From: Spirosoma radiotolerans
GTDB lineage: Bacteria; Bacteroidota; Bacteroidia; Cytophagales; Spirosomataceae
Direction of reading: 5' to 3'
Length of the DNA stretch: 64,000 bases
Assembly: GCF_000974425.1 (NCBI RefSeq)
Contig: NZ_CP010429.1
Span: 2,294,001-2,358,000 of the forward strand
Translations under genes and position numbers: made by a program
The notes under the pieces: generated by a model
Told to the model about the DNA's origin: nothing
What the model saw: only the letters and a program-made list of their open reading frames with translations
Databases searched by the model: none
Part shown: positions 1 to 10,077 of the stretch, in pieces
How positions within the stretch are numbered: the first letter of the stretch is position 1
Layout of the letters: the number at the start of each line of letters is the position of its first letter

Positions 1-23
1 GTAAACAGAAAACATTTTTGCCG

Positions 24-626
24 ATGAATCCTACGCTAAGCCGTCCCGTATCCATTTTTACGGAAGGAAGCCCCAATCCGAACTCCATGAAGTTCGTCGT
101 TAATTTTGAACTGGTTCCCGAGGGACTGTCGTTCGATTATGCTACCCCAGGTGATGCCTTGCTTGATGGAAAAGCCTCTCCATTAACGGTTGCTCTGTTC
201 GGGTTTGACTTTGTGCGCCGGGTGTTCATATCGGGCAACTTTGTAACCGTCACAAAGGACGACGAAACCGATTGGGATGATGTGTTGCTGGAAGTCAAAC
301 TCTTTCTTAAAGACTACTTTGGCGAGCAGAAACCTATCTTCTCGCAACGAACCGTAGAGACCAACACGACCAAGTTGGACATGGATTCTGAAACAGTCCA
401 GAAGATAAAAGCGGTGCTGGATCAATACATCAAACCGGCCGTCGAGTCGGATGGAGGGGCCATCAGCTTTTATTCATTCGATGAGCCGAGTGGAACCGTA
501 AAGGTATTGTTACAAGGTTCCTGCAGCGGTTGCCCATCATCCACCCTGACCCTTAAATCAGGTATCGAAAACCTGTTGACCCGTCTGGTACCCGAGGTTA
601 AACTGGTAGAAGCAGAGGGCGTTTAA
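24..626 (+). CDS. NifU-like Fe-S cluster scaffold protein (Nfu_N + NifU C-terminal domain)
   Basis: This is a 200-residue scaffold/carrier that accepts iron-sulfur clusters and hands them to apo-proteins in the cytoplasm. An Nfu N-terminal domain spans roughly residues 10-95 and opens with the family-typical TEGSPNPNSMKF stretch. A C-terminal NifU domain begins near residue 123 (VQKIKAVLDQYIKPAVESDG) and carries the cluster-binding CSGC motif at Cys167 and Cys170. I chose the ATG at 24 over a TTG two codons upstream. Both domains and the length are normal for the Nfu family of Bacteroidetes. The gene is followed by a strong hairpin terminator, so it ends its transcript; anything upstream is outside the window. 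The exact client proteins cannot be told from sequence. Confidence 0.93.
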   Translation: MNPTLSRPVSIFTEGSPNPNSMKFVVNFELVPEGLSFDYATPGDALLDGKASPLTVALFGFDFVRRVFISGNFVTVTKDDETDWDDVLLEVKLFLKDYFGEQKPIFSQRTVETNTTKLDMDSETVQKIKAVLDQYIKPAVESDGGAISFYSFDEPSGTVKVLLQGSCSGCPSSTLTLKSGIENLLTRLVPEVKLVEAEGV

Positions 627-664
627 AGCCAATCCTTCGCCGGATGACCGGCGCATGTGTACTG

Positions 665-709
665 AGCTGTGGTTTCGATGATCTATTTAAGGTCATCGAA
701 ACCACAGCT
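665..709 (+). terminator. Hairpin terminator after the NifU-like gene
   Basis: A perfect 17-bp inverted repeat (665-681 with 693-709, extendable by one G-U and one C-G pair) encloses a short AT-rich loop and is followed by ATTGTTTTAAG. It starts 38 nt after the stop codon. The rest of the stretch to the next gene at 922 holds no open frame I would trust. Confidence 0.8.
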
Positions 710-921
710 ATTGTTTTAAGCATGTTCCAGTAGTTCAAGCCTTGGGTTGATGTACGTTTTCTGCTATGATGAAAAATAACCAAAGTAGGTAAGTTATTGA
801 AAATTAGACTACTTATTGCTTCAGTCCGAACCGATAAATCAAAATAATTCTATTTTTAGTAACTCAGGCTTGCCGATTGCCGTTTACTTTGCAGTTCACT
901 TGCCATTCAAATCGTAACTGC

Positions 922-2358
922 ATGAGGTATTCGTTTGCTTTACTGTCAACTCTACTCATATCCATAACTAGTTTTTCGCAAAACTTACTCGGTATCTCTA
1001 CCAGTCGGTATGGAGGAACTAATCGACTTTATATAAACCCGGCCCTGGCAGCCGATTCCCCGTCAAAATTTTACCTGAATGTTTTTACGGGCAATGGTCA
1101 CGTAGACAATAACTACGTTCGGTATCAGGCTCCTTTTTCATTACTGCGTTTGATTACGGGCACTGTACCCCCCCAATATAAAAGTGCTGACGGGTCCATC
1201 AAGTTTTCGTCTGATTACACACGGGAAATGTTGAACGGGCGGGCTAAAAACGGCACAATCTGGGGCGAAGTGCGGGGCCCCGCTTTCCTGATAAAGACGG
1301 GCCAGAGCAGTGCGTTTGCGGTCACAACACGCTTCCGGGCTGTGGGGCAGGTCGTTGGTGCCTCCGAATCGTTACTGTCAGCGCTTCGGGCGAGTTTGAG
1401 CGATGGGGCTTTTTACAGCGTTCCCAGCAACGATAACAAATTCAGCGCCAACACGAACACGTATGCCGAGTTGGGGCTAACCTATGCCGGGGCGATCCTG
1501 GAAGGTGACGGCCGGAAACTTCTGCTTGGTGCAACCGCTAAATTTCTGCTCGGTTATAATGCGCAGCAGCTTATTAACAGAGGGTTGAATTACCGCATTG
1601 TCACAGATCCGAACAATTCCAGCAGTGCCCTATTGGAAGTGAATAAACTGGATGCGACCCTGGCTTATACAACTTTTCTGGAAAACCGCAGCCTGAATCC
1701 GCAGACGCTGTTCAATACGGCGGCACCTGGCAAGGGGCTGGGACTGGATGTTGGGCTAACTTATGTCGACCAATACGACGAAGATAGTCCTGCGTTGCAA
1801 ATCGGGGTCGCCGTGACGGATATTGGTGGACTTACCTACACCGGACCTAAGTACAACTATAACGATTTGGGAGCCAGTCCAGCACAGTTCAGAGGAAGTG
1901 ATTTCAATCAGATCAGTGGTCCACAGGGTATTGCCCAGGTTATCCAGAATAGATTGAATACAGGTCGTACTCCAGACAGTCAACGGTTCAATGCTGGCTT
2001 ACCGACTTCGTTAAACCTCTCGGCTGATTATCAACTGCCGGGTGGATTGGGTATCAACGTGACATATCTGCAAGACCTACGGTCGATGCAGGCAACGGCT
2101 ATTCACCAGCCGTCGCTGTTTGCTGTTACGCCCCGCTATGATGCGCGCTGGTTAAGCTTAGCCGCTCCGATTGCTTATCTCAATGGTGGCCTGACAGCCG
2201 GCGCTTCGGTGCGGGTGGGGCCGGGCTGGCTTGGAAGCGATAACCTGCTGGGATTACTGGGAAGCAGCTCCAATAGCATCAAGCCACGCGGTCTGGATCT
2301 CTACCTTGGGATAGCTTTTGGCATTGGCCGAGCCAATGACGAACGATACGATCGTTGA
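922..2358 (+). CDS. DUF5723 family secreted protein
   Basis: This 478-residue exported protein resembles the DUF5723 family found in Bacteroidetes, which is predicted to form an outer-membrane beta-barrel. A signal peptide is visible at the N-terminus (MRYSFALLSTLLISITSFSQ). It is followed by the family-like LLGISTSRYGGTNRLYINPAL stretch and then many short alternating beta-strand segments rich in Gly and aromatic residues. The longer frame starts at a TTG (877), but its extra 15 residues lie before the signal peptide, so I use the ATG at 922. A TTACTTTG element at 883-890 is one base from the TAnnTTTG consensus and sits at a plausible distance upstream. Function is unknown. Neighbours (NifU-like, recG) are housekeeping genes and do not help. 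Confidence 0.78.
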   Translation: MRYSFALLSTLLISITSFSQNLLGISTSRYGGTNRLYINPALAADSPSKFYLNVFTGNGHVDNNYVRYQAPFSLLRLITGTVPPQYKSADGSIKFSSDYTREMLNGRAKNGTIWGEVRGPAFLIKTGQSSAFAVTTRFRAVGQVVGASESLLSALRASLSDGAFYSVPSNDNKFSANTNTYAELGLTYAGAILEGDGRKLLLGATAKFLLGYNAQQLINRGLNYRIVTDPNNSSSALLEVNKLDATLAYTTFLENRSLNPQTLFNTAAPGKGLGLDVGLTYVDQYDEDSPALQIGVAVTDIGGLTYTGPKYNYNDLGASPAQFRGSDFNQISGPQGIAQVIQNRLNTGRTPDSQRFNAGLPTSLNLSADYQLPGGLGINVTYLQDLRSMQATAIHQPSLFAVTPRYDARWLSLAAPIAYLNGGLTAGASVRVGPGWLGSDNLLGLLGSSSNSIKPRGLDLYLGIAFGIGRANDERYDR

Positions 2359-2392
2359 TAATTTAATGCTCTTTTTGCGTAAATTTGATCAG

Positions 2393-2419
2393 GGGCTGCT
2401 TTTTCGTTGTTGGCAGCCC
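2393..2419 (+). terminator. Weak hairpin between the DUF5723 gene and recG
   Basis: GGGCTGC at 2393-2399 pairs with GCAGCCC at 2413-2419 around a T-rich 13-nt loop, 35 nt after the stop codon. There is no clear T-run on the 3' side, so it may be a weak or factor-assisted terminator. Confidence 0.35.
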
Positions 2420-2526
2420 TCGACAAGGTAGTACGTTAACCGGGGATAAGGCCCTTTGGCATATTCTATTTTCAGCGGCTGACTAACTACTTTTATACCG
2501 TACAAAATTGCATAGAAAGGTCTGTT

Positions 2527-4635
2527 ATGACCGAACGAGCTACTTTTTTCGACACACCGCTACTTTACCTGAAGGGGTTGGGGCCACAGCGCACGGAACT
2601 GCTCAACAAAGAGCTGAACCTGTTTACCTATGGCGACCTGATTCAATACTACCCTTTTCGCTACGACGACCGAACGCGCTACTACACCATCAGCGAATTG
2701 ATGGATTCCATGCCATCGGCCCAGATTCGCGGCCGGCTCCGGGACTGGTATCTGGAAGGTGAAGGCCCTAAGAAGCGTCTTGTCGCTACCTTTACCGATG
2801 GTACGGGCTCGATGAGCCTGGTTTGGTTTCAGAGCATAACCTATCTGGAGAAATCGCTCCGGCGCGATGGTGAATACATCGTATATGGCAAGCCGCAGTC
2901 ATTTAACGGCCAGTTCAGTATTGTTCATCCAGAGCTGGAAAATGCGAATACGCCCTCTGAAAATGAGCCCGGTTTCTTTCCTGTTTACAACCTCACCGAA
3001 AAGCTTCGCAAGCGCCACCTCGACAGCAAAGTTCTGGGTAAGGTCATGCGCCTGTTGCTGGAGCAATCCTGGACGCACATTCGCGAAACGCTGCCGGACT
3101 CTCTTATTCAGCAATATCGGCTGATTGGCAAGCGGGAAGCCATGTGGAACATCCACTTGCCGCAAAACCAGGCTTGGCTGAAACAGGCGCAGCGTCGACT
3201 AAAATTTGAGGAGTTATTCTACAACCAGCTACGGCTAATTAAAAATAAGCTGATTCAGAAGGAAGAGTTTCCGGGGCAGATTTTCCGGGACACGTCGCTG
3301 ATGAAGCACTTCTACAAAGAACTTCTACCGTTTGAATTGACGGGGGCCCAGCAGCGGGTAATTAAAGAAATTTACGCCGATTTTCTGACGGGTAAGCAGA
3401 TGAACCGGCTCCTGCAGGGCGATGTGGGCAGTGGCAAAACCATTGTCGCCTTCATTGCGTGTCTGATGGCCATTGGCAACGGTGCGCAGGCCTGCCTCAT
3501 GGCACCAACCGAAATCCTGGCCGATCAGCACTACAATGGACTAAAGCCCTTTGCCGAGGCTATGGGCCTCAATTTGGGTATTCTGACGGGATCGACTAAT
3601 AAAAAACGCCGGGTTGTGCTGCACGACGAACTTCAGTCGGGTAAGATGCACATTCTGGTAGGTACGCATGCGCTTCTGGAAGATGCCGTTCAGTACAAAA
3701 ACCTGGGCTTGTGCATCATCGACGAACAGCACCGGTTTGGAGTAGCCCAGCGGGCCAAACTGTGGCGTAAAAACGAAACGGTACCGCCCCATATTCTGGT
3801 TATGACCGCTACGCCCATTCCGCGTACGCTGGCCATGACCCTGTATGGCAACCTCGATGTATCGACTATTGATGAACTACCCAAAGGCAGAAAGCCCATT
3901 AAAACGGTGCATAAGTACGATAAGCACCGGTCTGAAGTGTTTGGGTTTATGCGGCAGCAAATTGAACTTGGTCGGCAGGTGTATGTCGTATATCCGCTGA
4001 TCGAAGAATCGGAGAAGCTGGATTACAAAGATCTGATGGATGGGTTCGAAAGCATGCAGCGGGCCTTCCCCCGGCCAAAATACGAGATTGGCATGCTGCA
4101 CGGGAAGATGCTGGCCTACGAAAAAGATGATGAGATGAAGCGGTTTCTGAAACACGAAACCCATATTCTGGTCGCTACGACAGTCATAGAAGTAGGGGTT
4201 AACGTGCCCAATGCCAGCGTAATGGTTATTGAAAGCGCCGAGCGATTTGGTCTATCGCAACTGCATCAGTTGCGCGGGCGGGTAGGGCGGGGCTCTGACC
4301 AGTCTTATTGCATCATGATGACCGGCTACAAACTCAGCAGCGATACCCGCACCCGGCTCGAAACGATGGTGCGTACCAATAACGGTTTCGAAATTGCCGA
4401 TGTGGATCTGCAACTGCGGGGGCCCGGCGATTTAACGGGTACCCAGCAGAGTGGCGTGATGGATTTAATGATTGCCGATCTGGCCAAAGATGGTGCGATT
4501 CTGACAGCTGCCCGCGAGTCGGCACAAGCCATTCTGGCCGAAGACCCTGAACTCCTCCTTCCTCAACACGCGCCCATCCGCAATCACGTTGACGGACTCA
4601 AGCAAACCGAAAATAATTGGGGACGAATTTCATAA
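2527..4635 (+). CDS. recG: ATP-dependent DNA helicase RecG
   Basis: RecG is a superfamily 2 helicase that remodels stalled replication forks and branched recombination intermediates. The 702-residue product (E. coli RecG is 693) has the N-terminal wedge/OB region, starting with the family's YLKGLGPQR and YYPFRYDDR segments. The helicase core carries the Walker A motif GDVGSGKT (Lys304), the DEQH box (399-402) followed by RFGV, the MTATPIPRT motif III, and the C-terminal QLRGRVGRG motif VI. The ATG at 2527 gives the expected N-terminus. It stands alone between a DUF5723 gene and a SusC-like gene, as housekeeping recG genes often do. Confidence 0.97.
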   Translation: MTERATFFDTPLLYLKGLGPQRTELLNKELNLFTYGDLIQYYPFRYDDRTRYYTISELMDSMPSAQIRGRLRDWYLEGEGPKKRLVATFTDGTGSMSLVWFQSITYLEKSLRRDGEYIVYGKPQSFNGQFSIVHPELENANTPSENEPGFFPVYNLTEKLRKRHLDSKVLGKVMRLLLEQSWTHIRETLPDSLIQQYRLIGKREAMWNIHLPQNQAWLKQAQRRLKFEELFYNQLRLIKNKLIQKEEFPGQIFRDTSLMKHFYKELLPFELTGAQQRVIKEIYADFLTGKQMNRLLQGDVGSGKTIVAFIACLMAIGNGAQACLMAPTEILADQHYNGLKPFAEAMGLNLGILTGSTNKKRRVVLHDELQSGKMHILVGTHALLEDAVQYKNLGLCIIDEQHRFGVAQRAKLWRKNETVPPHILVMTATPIPRTLAMTLYGNLDVSTIDELPKGRKPIKTVHKYDKHRSEVFGFMRQQIELGRQVYVVYPLIEESEKLDYKDLMDGFESMQRAFPRPKYEIGMLHGKMLAYEKDDEMKRFLKHETHILVATTVIEVGVNVPNASVMVIESAERFGLSQLHQLRGRVGRGSDQSYCIMMTGYKLSSDTRTRLETMVRTNNGFEIADVDLQLRGPGDLTGTQQSGVMDLMIADLAKDGAILTAARESAQAILAEDPELLLPQHAPIRNHVDGLKQTENNWGRIS

Positions 4636-4802
4636 GCTAATGAGATCATAACTGACTGGCTAGGTTGATTTTATCTTAATAATTGTGAAATACCGCTAAA
4701 AAATGTTAAAAAAAGATATGGATAGGATAAGAAACAGTGAGTAAAAACCCTCACTAACCTGACTTTAACCTGTTAATAATCTCTATTAAAAACAGGTTGT
4801 CC

Positions 4803-7800
4803 ATGCAAAAAATATTTACCCAGAGAAAGGTCTTCGTTCAACACGAAGGAGCCTTTCTATCAAACGCGATCTGGCTACGGCAAGTAGTGTTCTGCTCGTT
4901 GTTCCTGCTCGGTCTGCTCGGCTCGGTGGGGGCTTTCGCCCAAACCAAGGTGTCCGGTAAAGTCGTTGATGCCCAGGGCCTGGCCCTGCCTGGTGTCAGC
5001 ATTGTGGTTAAAGGAACCACAACAGGTACGGTGTCAGCTGCTCAGGGAGATTACTCGCTAAATCTGGCTCGGGGCAATGAGACACTGGTCTTTTCCTACA
5101 TTGGCTTCCTGAGCCAGGAAATACCCGTTAACAATCGCAGCACCATCAACATTACGCTCGCTTCGGACGATAAGATGTTGAACGAAGTCGTTGTTGTCGG
5201 ATACGGTGAGCAGAAGAAAGAAACCGTAACGGGTGCCGTTGCTACTGTAAAAGGCACCGATCTGGTTAAGTCGCCAGCGATGAACCTGAGTAACTCCATT
5301 GCTGGCCGGATGCCAGGCGTTATTGCCACCAATAATAGTGGTGAGCCGGGCTATGATGGCGCTGCCATTCGTATCCGGGGCTCTAATACGCTGGGGAACA
5401 ACGATGCGCTGATCGTTATCGATGGTGTGCCCGCGCGGGCTGGGGGTATCGACCGCCTGAACCCGGCGGATATTGAAAGCATGTCAGTCCTGAAAGATGC
5501 CTCGGCAGCTATCTACGGCTCACGGGCTGCCAACGGGGTAATTCTGGTAACGACCAAACGGGGTAAGAGTGGTAAGCCGGAGTTGTCATACAGCTTCAAC
5601 CAAGGCTTTGGCCAACCGACTGTTGTTCCTAAAATGGCCACGGCGGCTGAATATGCTCAGTTGAACAACGAAATCAACCTGTACAATAACCTGCCTGCTG
5701 GGTATTGGAAAGATGCCAATGCGGCTTTCAACGCCACTGGAAGCTACACTCGTCCTGACAATGGACTAGTCGTTAAAGCGGCCTACTCGCCCGACGATAT
5801 CAAGAAGTTTCAGGATGGTTCTGATCCCTGGGGACACCCGAATACCGATTGGTTCGGCGCAGCGCTGAAAACCTGGTCTCCACAGTCGCGCCATACGTTG
5901 CAGCTGGTGGGTGGTTCGGAAAACATCAAGTACCTGACCTCCGTCAACTACCAAAACCAGGATGCTTATTACAAAAACTCGGCTACGGGGTACAAACAGT
6001 ATGACTTTCGTCTGAATCTAGATGCCAAAATCAGTAAGTATATCAACTTAGTGACAGGCGTCGTGGGTCGTCAGGAAAATCGTTTCTTCCCAACCGTTGG
6101 TGCTGGTGACATTTTCCGGATGCTGGCACGGGGCTATCCAAACAAACCAGCTTTCTGGCCCAATGGCTTACCCGCTCCTGATATTGAGAACGGGCAGCAG
6201 CCCGTACTGGTTTCGACCAGCGCGACAGGGTACGATAGAGATACCCGGTATTATCTGCAAAGCAATGCCAGCTTAAACATTACCAATCCATGGGTACCGG
6301 GCTTGAAACTGACCGCCAGCGTTGCGTTGGACAAATACATTCAGCAAGGCAAAAAGTGGCAGACGCCCTGGTTCGTGTATAGCTGGGATTATACCTCCTA
6401 CGATCCGACAACGAAAGAACCGCTTCTTCAGCGCGTACAAAAAGGACCCGCTCAATCGACCCTTAATCAGTACACGAACGATCAGTTCAACTCACTGCTG
6501 TCTGGTATTTTATCCTACGACCATACGTTTGGCGCAAGCCATGCCGTCACCTTGCTGGCAGGTATTACGAAAGAACAGTCCAATTCGAACGGTTTCCGGG
6601 GTTTCCGCCAGTACTTTAACTCGACGGCCATCGATCAGTTGTTTGCCGGCGGAAGCTCCCAGCAGGTGGCTACCAATGATCCTACCCAAACGCCAATCTG
6701 GCAGCGGGCTCGTATGAGCTACTTTGGCCGGGCTGCCTATAATTATAAAGAGCGCTATCTGGTTGAGTTCCTGGGTCGGTATGATGGTTCGTATATGTTT
6801 CCTCGTTCGAGCCGTTGGGGTTTCTTCCCCGGCGTGACGGCGGGCTGGCGCATTTCGGAAGAGAACTTCTTTAAGAAAGCTGCGCCAATAGTTAGCTCTC
6901 TGAAACTACGGGCATCCTGGGGTCAGCTGGGTAATGATCAGGTGTATTTCAACGGGGCTTTACGAGAGTACGATTACCTGCCAACGTATGCCTACGGCGA
7001 CCGTGCCAACTCAAACTGGGGCTATGTGATAAACAATCAGGTATCGCAGACGCTCTATGAGAATGGCGTTCCAAATACGTCACTGACCTGGGAAGTAGCC
7101 AACAATGCAGACATCGGTCTGGAAGGCTCTTTGCTCAATGGGAAAGTATTCTTCGAGTTCGACGTGTTCCAGAACAAGCGGTCGAACATCCTATGGCGCA
7201 AGAGTGCATCCATCCCGCAAACAACGGGAGCTACCTTGCCCGCTACCAACATCGGTAAGGTTACTAACAAAGGGTATGAATTCCGGGTGGGTTACAACGG
7301 ACAGGCTGGCGACTTCAAGTATAGCGTTAGTGTAAACGGTGGCTATGCGAAGAACACCATTACGTTCTGGGACGAAACACCGGGAGCGCCTGAGTGGCAG
7401 CGGTCAACGGGTAAGCCAATCCCAACCGACGTGAACAACCCGAACAATGCCAACGGTACTTTGATGTATCAGTATGATGGTATTTTCGCTACACAGGCCG
7501 ATATTGACGCCAACAAGCTGGATTACAGTGGTGTAGGCGCTAGCTTGCTGCGTCCTGGCGATATGAAGCTGAAAGACATCGATGGCAATGGCAAGATTGA
7601 TGCAAACGACCGTGTACGAGCCGACCGCAACAACCAGCCCCGTTTCCAGGGTGGTCTGAATGCCAGTGTCCGCTACAAAAACTTCGACCTGAGCATCCTG
7701 TTCCAGGGCTCGACTGGTGGACAAATCTTCCTGCAAACGGAGTCGGGTACTATTGGTAACTTCCTGCAATACAGCTACGATCACCGCTGGACAGTGGATA

Positions 7801-8105
7801 ACCCAAGCACCGTTGACCCACGCATTGTGGACCGTAGCAACCAGTACTTCTCCAACGGTACTACCTACTGGATTCGCAGCACGAACTATGTTCGTCTGAA
7901 AAACCTGGAGCTGGGCTATACTCTGCCAAGTGCTCTTGGCAACAAGATTGGCCTGAACAACTTACGGGTGTACGTAAACGGTTTGAATCTGGCCACATAC
8001 GCACCAGCCATGAAAGGCATATTTGATCCAGAATCGACGAATAGTGGGGGACAGTATTACCCACAGGCACGGGTGATCAATGCGGGTTTAACACTTAGTT
8101 TCTAA
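4803..8105 (+). CDS. SusC/RagA family TonB-linked outer-membrane receptor
   Basis: This 1100-residue outer-membrane transporter works with the SusD-like lipoprotein encoded 18 bp downstream to import oligomeric nutrients using TonB energy. The N-terminus has an unusually long lead (about 47 residues) ending in a hydrophobic signal segment and GAFAQ. A carboxypeptidase-regulatory-like domain follows (VSGKVVDAQGLALPGVSIVV). Next come the SusC signature NEVVVVGYGEQKK, a plug domain with the IRIRGSNTLGNNDALIVIDG stretch, and a C-terminal beta-barrel ending in Phe (GLTLSF). I use the ATG at 4803 rather than the TTG two codons upstream. The substrate cannot be inferred because no glycoside hydrolase or sulfatase is encoded next to it. 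Confidence 0.95.
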   Translation: MQKIFTQRKVFVQHEGAFLSNAIWLRQVVFCSLFLLGLLGSVGAFAQTKVSGKVVDAQGLALPGVSIVVKGTTTGTVSAAQGDYSLNLARGNETLVFSYIGFLSQEIPVNNRSTINITLASDDKMLNEVVVVGYGEQKKETVTGAVATVKGTDLVKSPAMNLSNSIAGRMPGVIATNNSGEPGYDGAAIRIRGSNTLGNNDALIVIDGVPARAGGIDRLNPADIESMSVLKDASAAIYGSRAANGVILVTTKRGKSGKPELSYSFNQGFGQPTVVPKMATAAEYAQLNNEINLYNNLPAGYWKDANAAFNATGSYTRPDNGLVVKAAYSPDDIKKFQDGSDPWGHPNTDWFGAALKTWSPQSRHTLQLVGGSENIKYLTSVNYQNQDAYYKNSATGYKQYDFRLNLDAKISKYINLVTGVVGRQENRFFPTVGAGDIFRMLARGYPNKPAFWPNGLPAPDIENGQQPVLVSTSATGYDRDTRYYLQSNASLNITNPWVPGLKLTASVALDKYIQQGKKWQTPWFVYSWDYTSYDPTTKEPLLQRVQKGPAQSTLNQYTNDQFNSLLSGILSYDHTFGASHAVTLLAGITKEQSNSNGFRGFRQYFNSTAIDQLFAGGSSQQVATNDPTQTPIWQRARMSYFGRAAYNYKERYLVEFLGRYDGSYMFPRSSRWGFFPGVTAGWRISEENFFKKAAPIVSSLKLRASWGQLGNDQVYFNGALREYDYLPTYAYGDRANSNWGYVINNQVSQTLYENGVPNTSLTWEVANNADIGLEGSLLNGKVFFEFDVFQNKRSNILWRKSASIPQTTGATLPATNIGKVTNKGYEFRVGYNGQAGDFKYSVSVNGGYAKNTITFWDETPGAPEWQRSTGKPIPTDVNNPNNANGTLMYQYDGIFATQADIDANKLDYSGVGASLLRPGDMKLKDIDGNGKIDANDRVRADRNNQPRFQGGLNASVRYKNFDLSILFQGSTGGQIFLQTESGTIGNFLQYSYDHRWTVDNPSTVDPRIVDRSNQYFSNGTTYWIRSTNYVRLKNLELGYTLPSALGNKIGLNNLRVYVNGLNLATYAPAMKGIFDPESTNSGGQYYPQARVINAGLTLSF

Positions 8106-8123
8106 AAGATTAATCAGATTAGT

Positions 8124-9974
8124 ATGAATTATATAGCAAAGTGTCTATCGTTCAGCCTGCTGTTGGGCACAACGATGATCGCCTGTAACACCGACTTCCT
8201 GGACACCAAACCGCTCGATAAGGTATCGGGCGATGCAGTCTGGGCCGACCGTTCCCTCTCCGAAGCCTTTGTAACGGATGTGTACAACGGTATTCGGGAT
8301 GGTCTGCTGGATCAGATGAGTTTAGACTGCCAGACCGATAACGCCCTCTATAGCTTTGGCAAACAGGACGTAAACGAAGCCAACGTTAGTCCATCGAACA
8401 CGGGTACAGTTAAAAGTACGATGGAGTGGCAGGAAATGTACGCCCGGATTCGGTCCGCTAACATTGCCCTGTCGAAACTAGCCAAGCCTACATTTGACAA
8501 TACGGGTAACCTGGCTGGACGGATGCGCGGAGAGATGTACTTTATGCGTGCTTATTTCTACAACCAGCTGTTGCGTTATTATGGGGCTGTCCCCATCATC
8601 AAAACGCCGTATACGCTGGATGAGGGAGATTTTACGGTCGCTCGTAATACGTATGAAGAGTGCGTCAATGCTATCGTTACCGATCTGGACTCCGCTTCTG
8701 CGTTGTTAAAAGGACGTAGTATGGAATCTGGCCGGGCCACTATGGGAGCCGCTATGGCCCTTAAAGCACGGGTTCTTTTGTATGCTGCCAGTGATTTGCA
8801 CGACATCCCGACAGCCAAAGCTAAGTCGAGTGTCATCGCCAGCTTTGCTAACCCTGAGCTATTGGGTTACGTGAGTGGTGACCGGACGGCCCGTTGGAAA
8901 AAAGCCCAGGACGCAGCGAAAGCCGTTATGGACCTGAATCAGTACGGGTACAAATTGAATCTGGCTGCGCCTGTTACACCTGCCGAAGGGCAACAGAATT
9001 ACATCAACCTGTCGCTGTCGCAAAACGGGGGTGAAACCGATGGTATTTTCCTGAAATACTACATCCGGGCATCTAATGATGACTGGGGCTCCTGGTTCCC
9101 ACGTAACAACCAGCCTAACGGATACCACGGCTGGACGTCCAGCGAACCGACCCAGCAGATGGTAGATAACTACGAGATGATGGATGGAACCAAGTTCGAT
9201 TGGAAAAACCCAGCCCATGCCGCAGCTCCTTACGAAAACCGCGATCCCCGTTTCTATGCCTCAATTCTGTATGACGGTGCGCAGTGGAAACCCCGTACGC
9301 CCGATGGCGCTGGTATTGACCCCGCCGGACAGATTCAGATGGGCGAATACGAAGTGGGCTCATCAGCTGCTCCAACCAAGTTTTCGGGTCTGGACACGCG
9401 CAATAGCACCATCGAAAACTGGAATGGTACCTGGACGGGCTATGCCATCCGTAAGTTTTTCAATACGGATGTTTCGATTGTCGATCAGAACATTCGTCAG
9501 GAAATCCCATCCATTCAGATTCGTTACACGGAAGTCGTGCTGAACTACGCTGAAGCCTGTTTGATGCTGGGTCAGGAAGCGGAAGCTAAAAAGTGGATCA
9601 ACGCCGTTCGCTTCCGGGTGGGTATGCCTGCCGTTACCGAAACTGGGGCCGCTCTGATTGCGCGTTACCAGAATGAGCGAAACGTTGAAATGTTCCTGGA
9701 AGATCAGCGTTTTTACGACGTTCGCCGGTGGATGATCGCGCCAACCGTACTTGGCCAACAGGCCCGCATTATTGCGATTACGGGCAAACTCAAACCAGGT
9801 AAGACCGTCACGACCTACAAGTATAGCAAAGACAACTATACATATACTTACCAGGTACAGGACTTGGGAACGGGTAAAGAAAACCGGAAATGGGCCGACA
9901 AGATTTACTTCCTGCCCATTAGCCGCGACGAAATCAACCGGAACAATAAACTGATACAAAATCCCGGTTATTAA
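8124..9974 (+). CDS. RagB/SusD family nutrient-binding lipoprotein
   Basis: This 616-residue surface lipoprotein acts as the lid and substrate-binding partner of the SusC-like receptor just upstream. The N-terminus is a lipoprotein signal with the lipobox MIAC (Cys21), followed by NTDFLDTKPLDKVS, a typical SusD start. The TPR-like helical core includes the family motifs MRGEMYFMRAYFYNQLLRYYG and, near the C-terminus, RNVEMFLEDQRFYDVRRWM and FLPISRDEINRN. The 18-bp gap from the receptor gene implies one transcript. A strong hairpin terminator closes the pair. It belongs to the SusD-like branch with a large insertion around residues 290-420. The ligand is not known. Confidence 0.95.
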   Translation: MNYIAKCLSFSLLLGTTMIACNTDFLDTKPLDKVSGDAVWADRSLSEAFVTDVYNGIRDGLLDQMSLDCQTDNALYSFGKQDVNEANVSPSNTGTVKSTMEWQEMYARIRSANIALSKLAKPTFDNTGNLAGRMRGEMYFMRAYFYNQLLRYYGAVPIIKTPYTLDEGDFTVARNTYEECVNAIVTDLDSASALLKGRSMESGRATMGAAMALKARVLLYAASDLHDIPTAKAKSSVIASFANPELLGYVSGDRTARWKKAQDAAKAVMDLNQYGYKLNLAAPVTPAEGQQNYINLSLSQNGGETDGIFLKYYIRASNDDWGSWFPRNNQPNGYHGWTSSEPTQQMVDNYEMMDGTKFDWKNPAHAAAPYENRDPRFYASILYDGAQWKPRTPDGAGIDPAGQIQMGEYEVGSSAAPTKFSGLDTRNSTIENWNGTWTGYAIRKFFNTDVSIVDQNIRQEIPSIQIRYTEVVLNYAEACLMLGQEAEAKKWINAVRFRVGMPAVTETGAALIARYQNERNVEMFLEDQRFYDVRRWMIAPTVLGQQARIIAITGKLKPGKTVTTYKYSKDNYTYTYQVQDLGTGKENRKWADKIYFLPISRDEINRNNKLIQNPGY

Positions 9975-10002
9975 GCGTAGCGACTGCGTTATTTTATTTC
10001 TT

Positions 10003-10036
10003 AAAAATGCCAGTACTCACGGGTACTGGCATTTTT
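10003..10036 (+). terminator. Rho-independent terminator after the SusC/SusD pair
   Basis: A perfect 14-bp inverted repeat (10003-10016 with 10023-10036) has an A-run on its 5' side and a T-run on its 3' side, with a 6-nt loop. It lies 28 nt after the SusD-like stop codon, which marks the next gene as a separate or read-through unit. Confidence 0.88.
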
Positions 10037-10077
10037 GATTTATTTTTAGAGAATTTATTTATAAAAGCCTGCCGTCT

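Noticed and set aside
10003..10036. Palindrome considered as an operator for the FG-GAP gene
   Set aside because: It has an A-run and a T-run at the base and lies after the SusD-like stop, which is a typical terminator.
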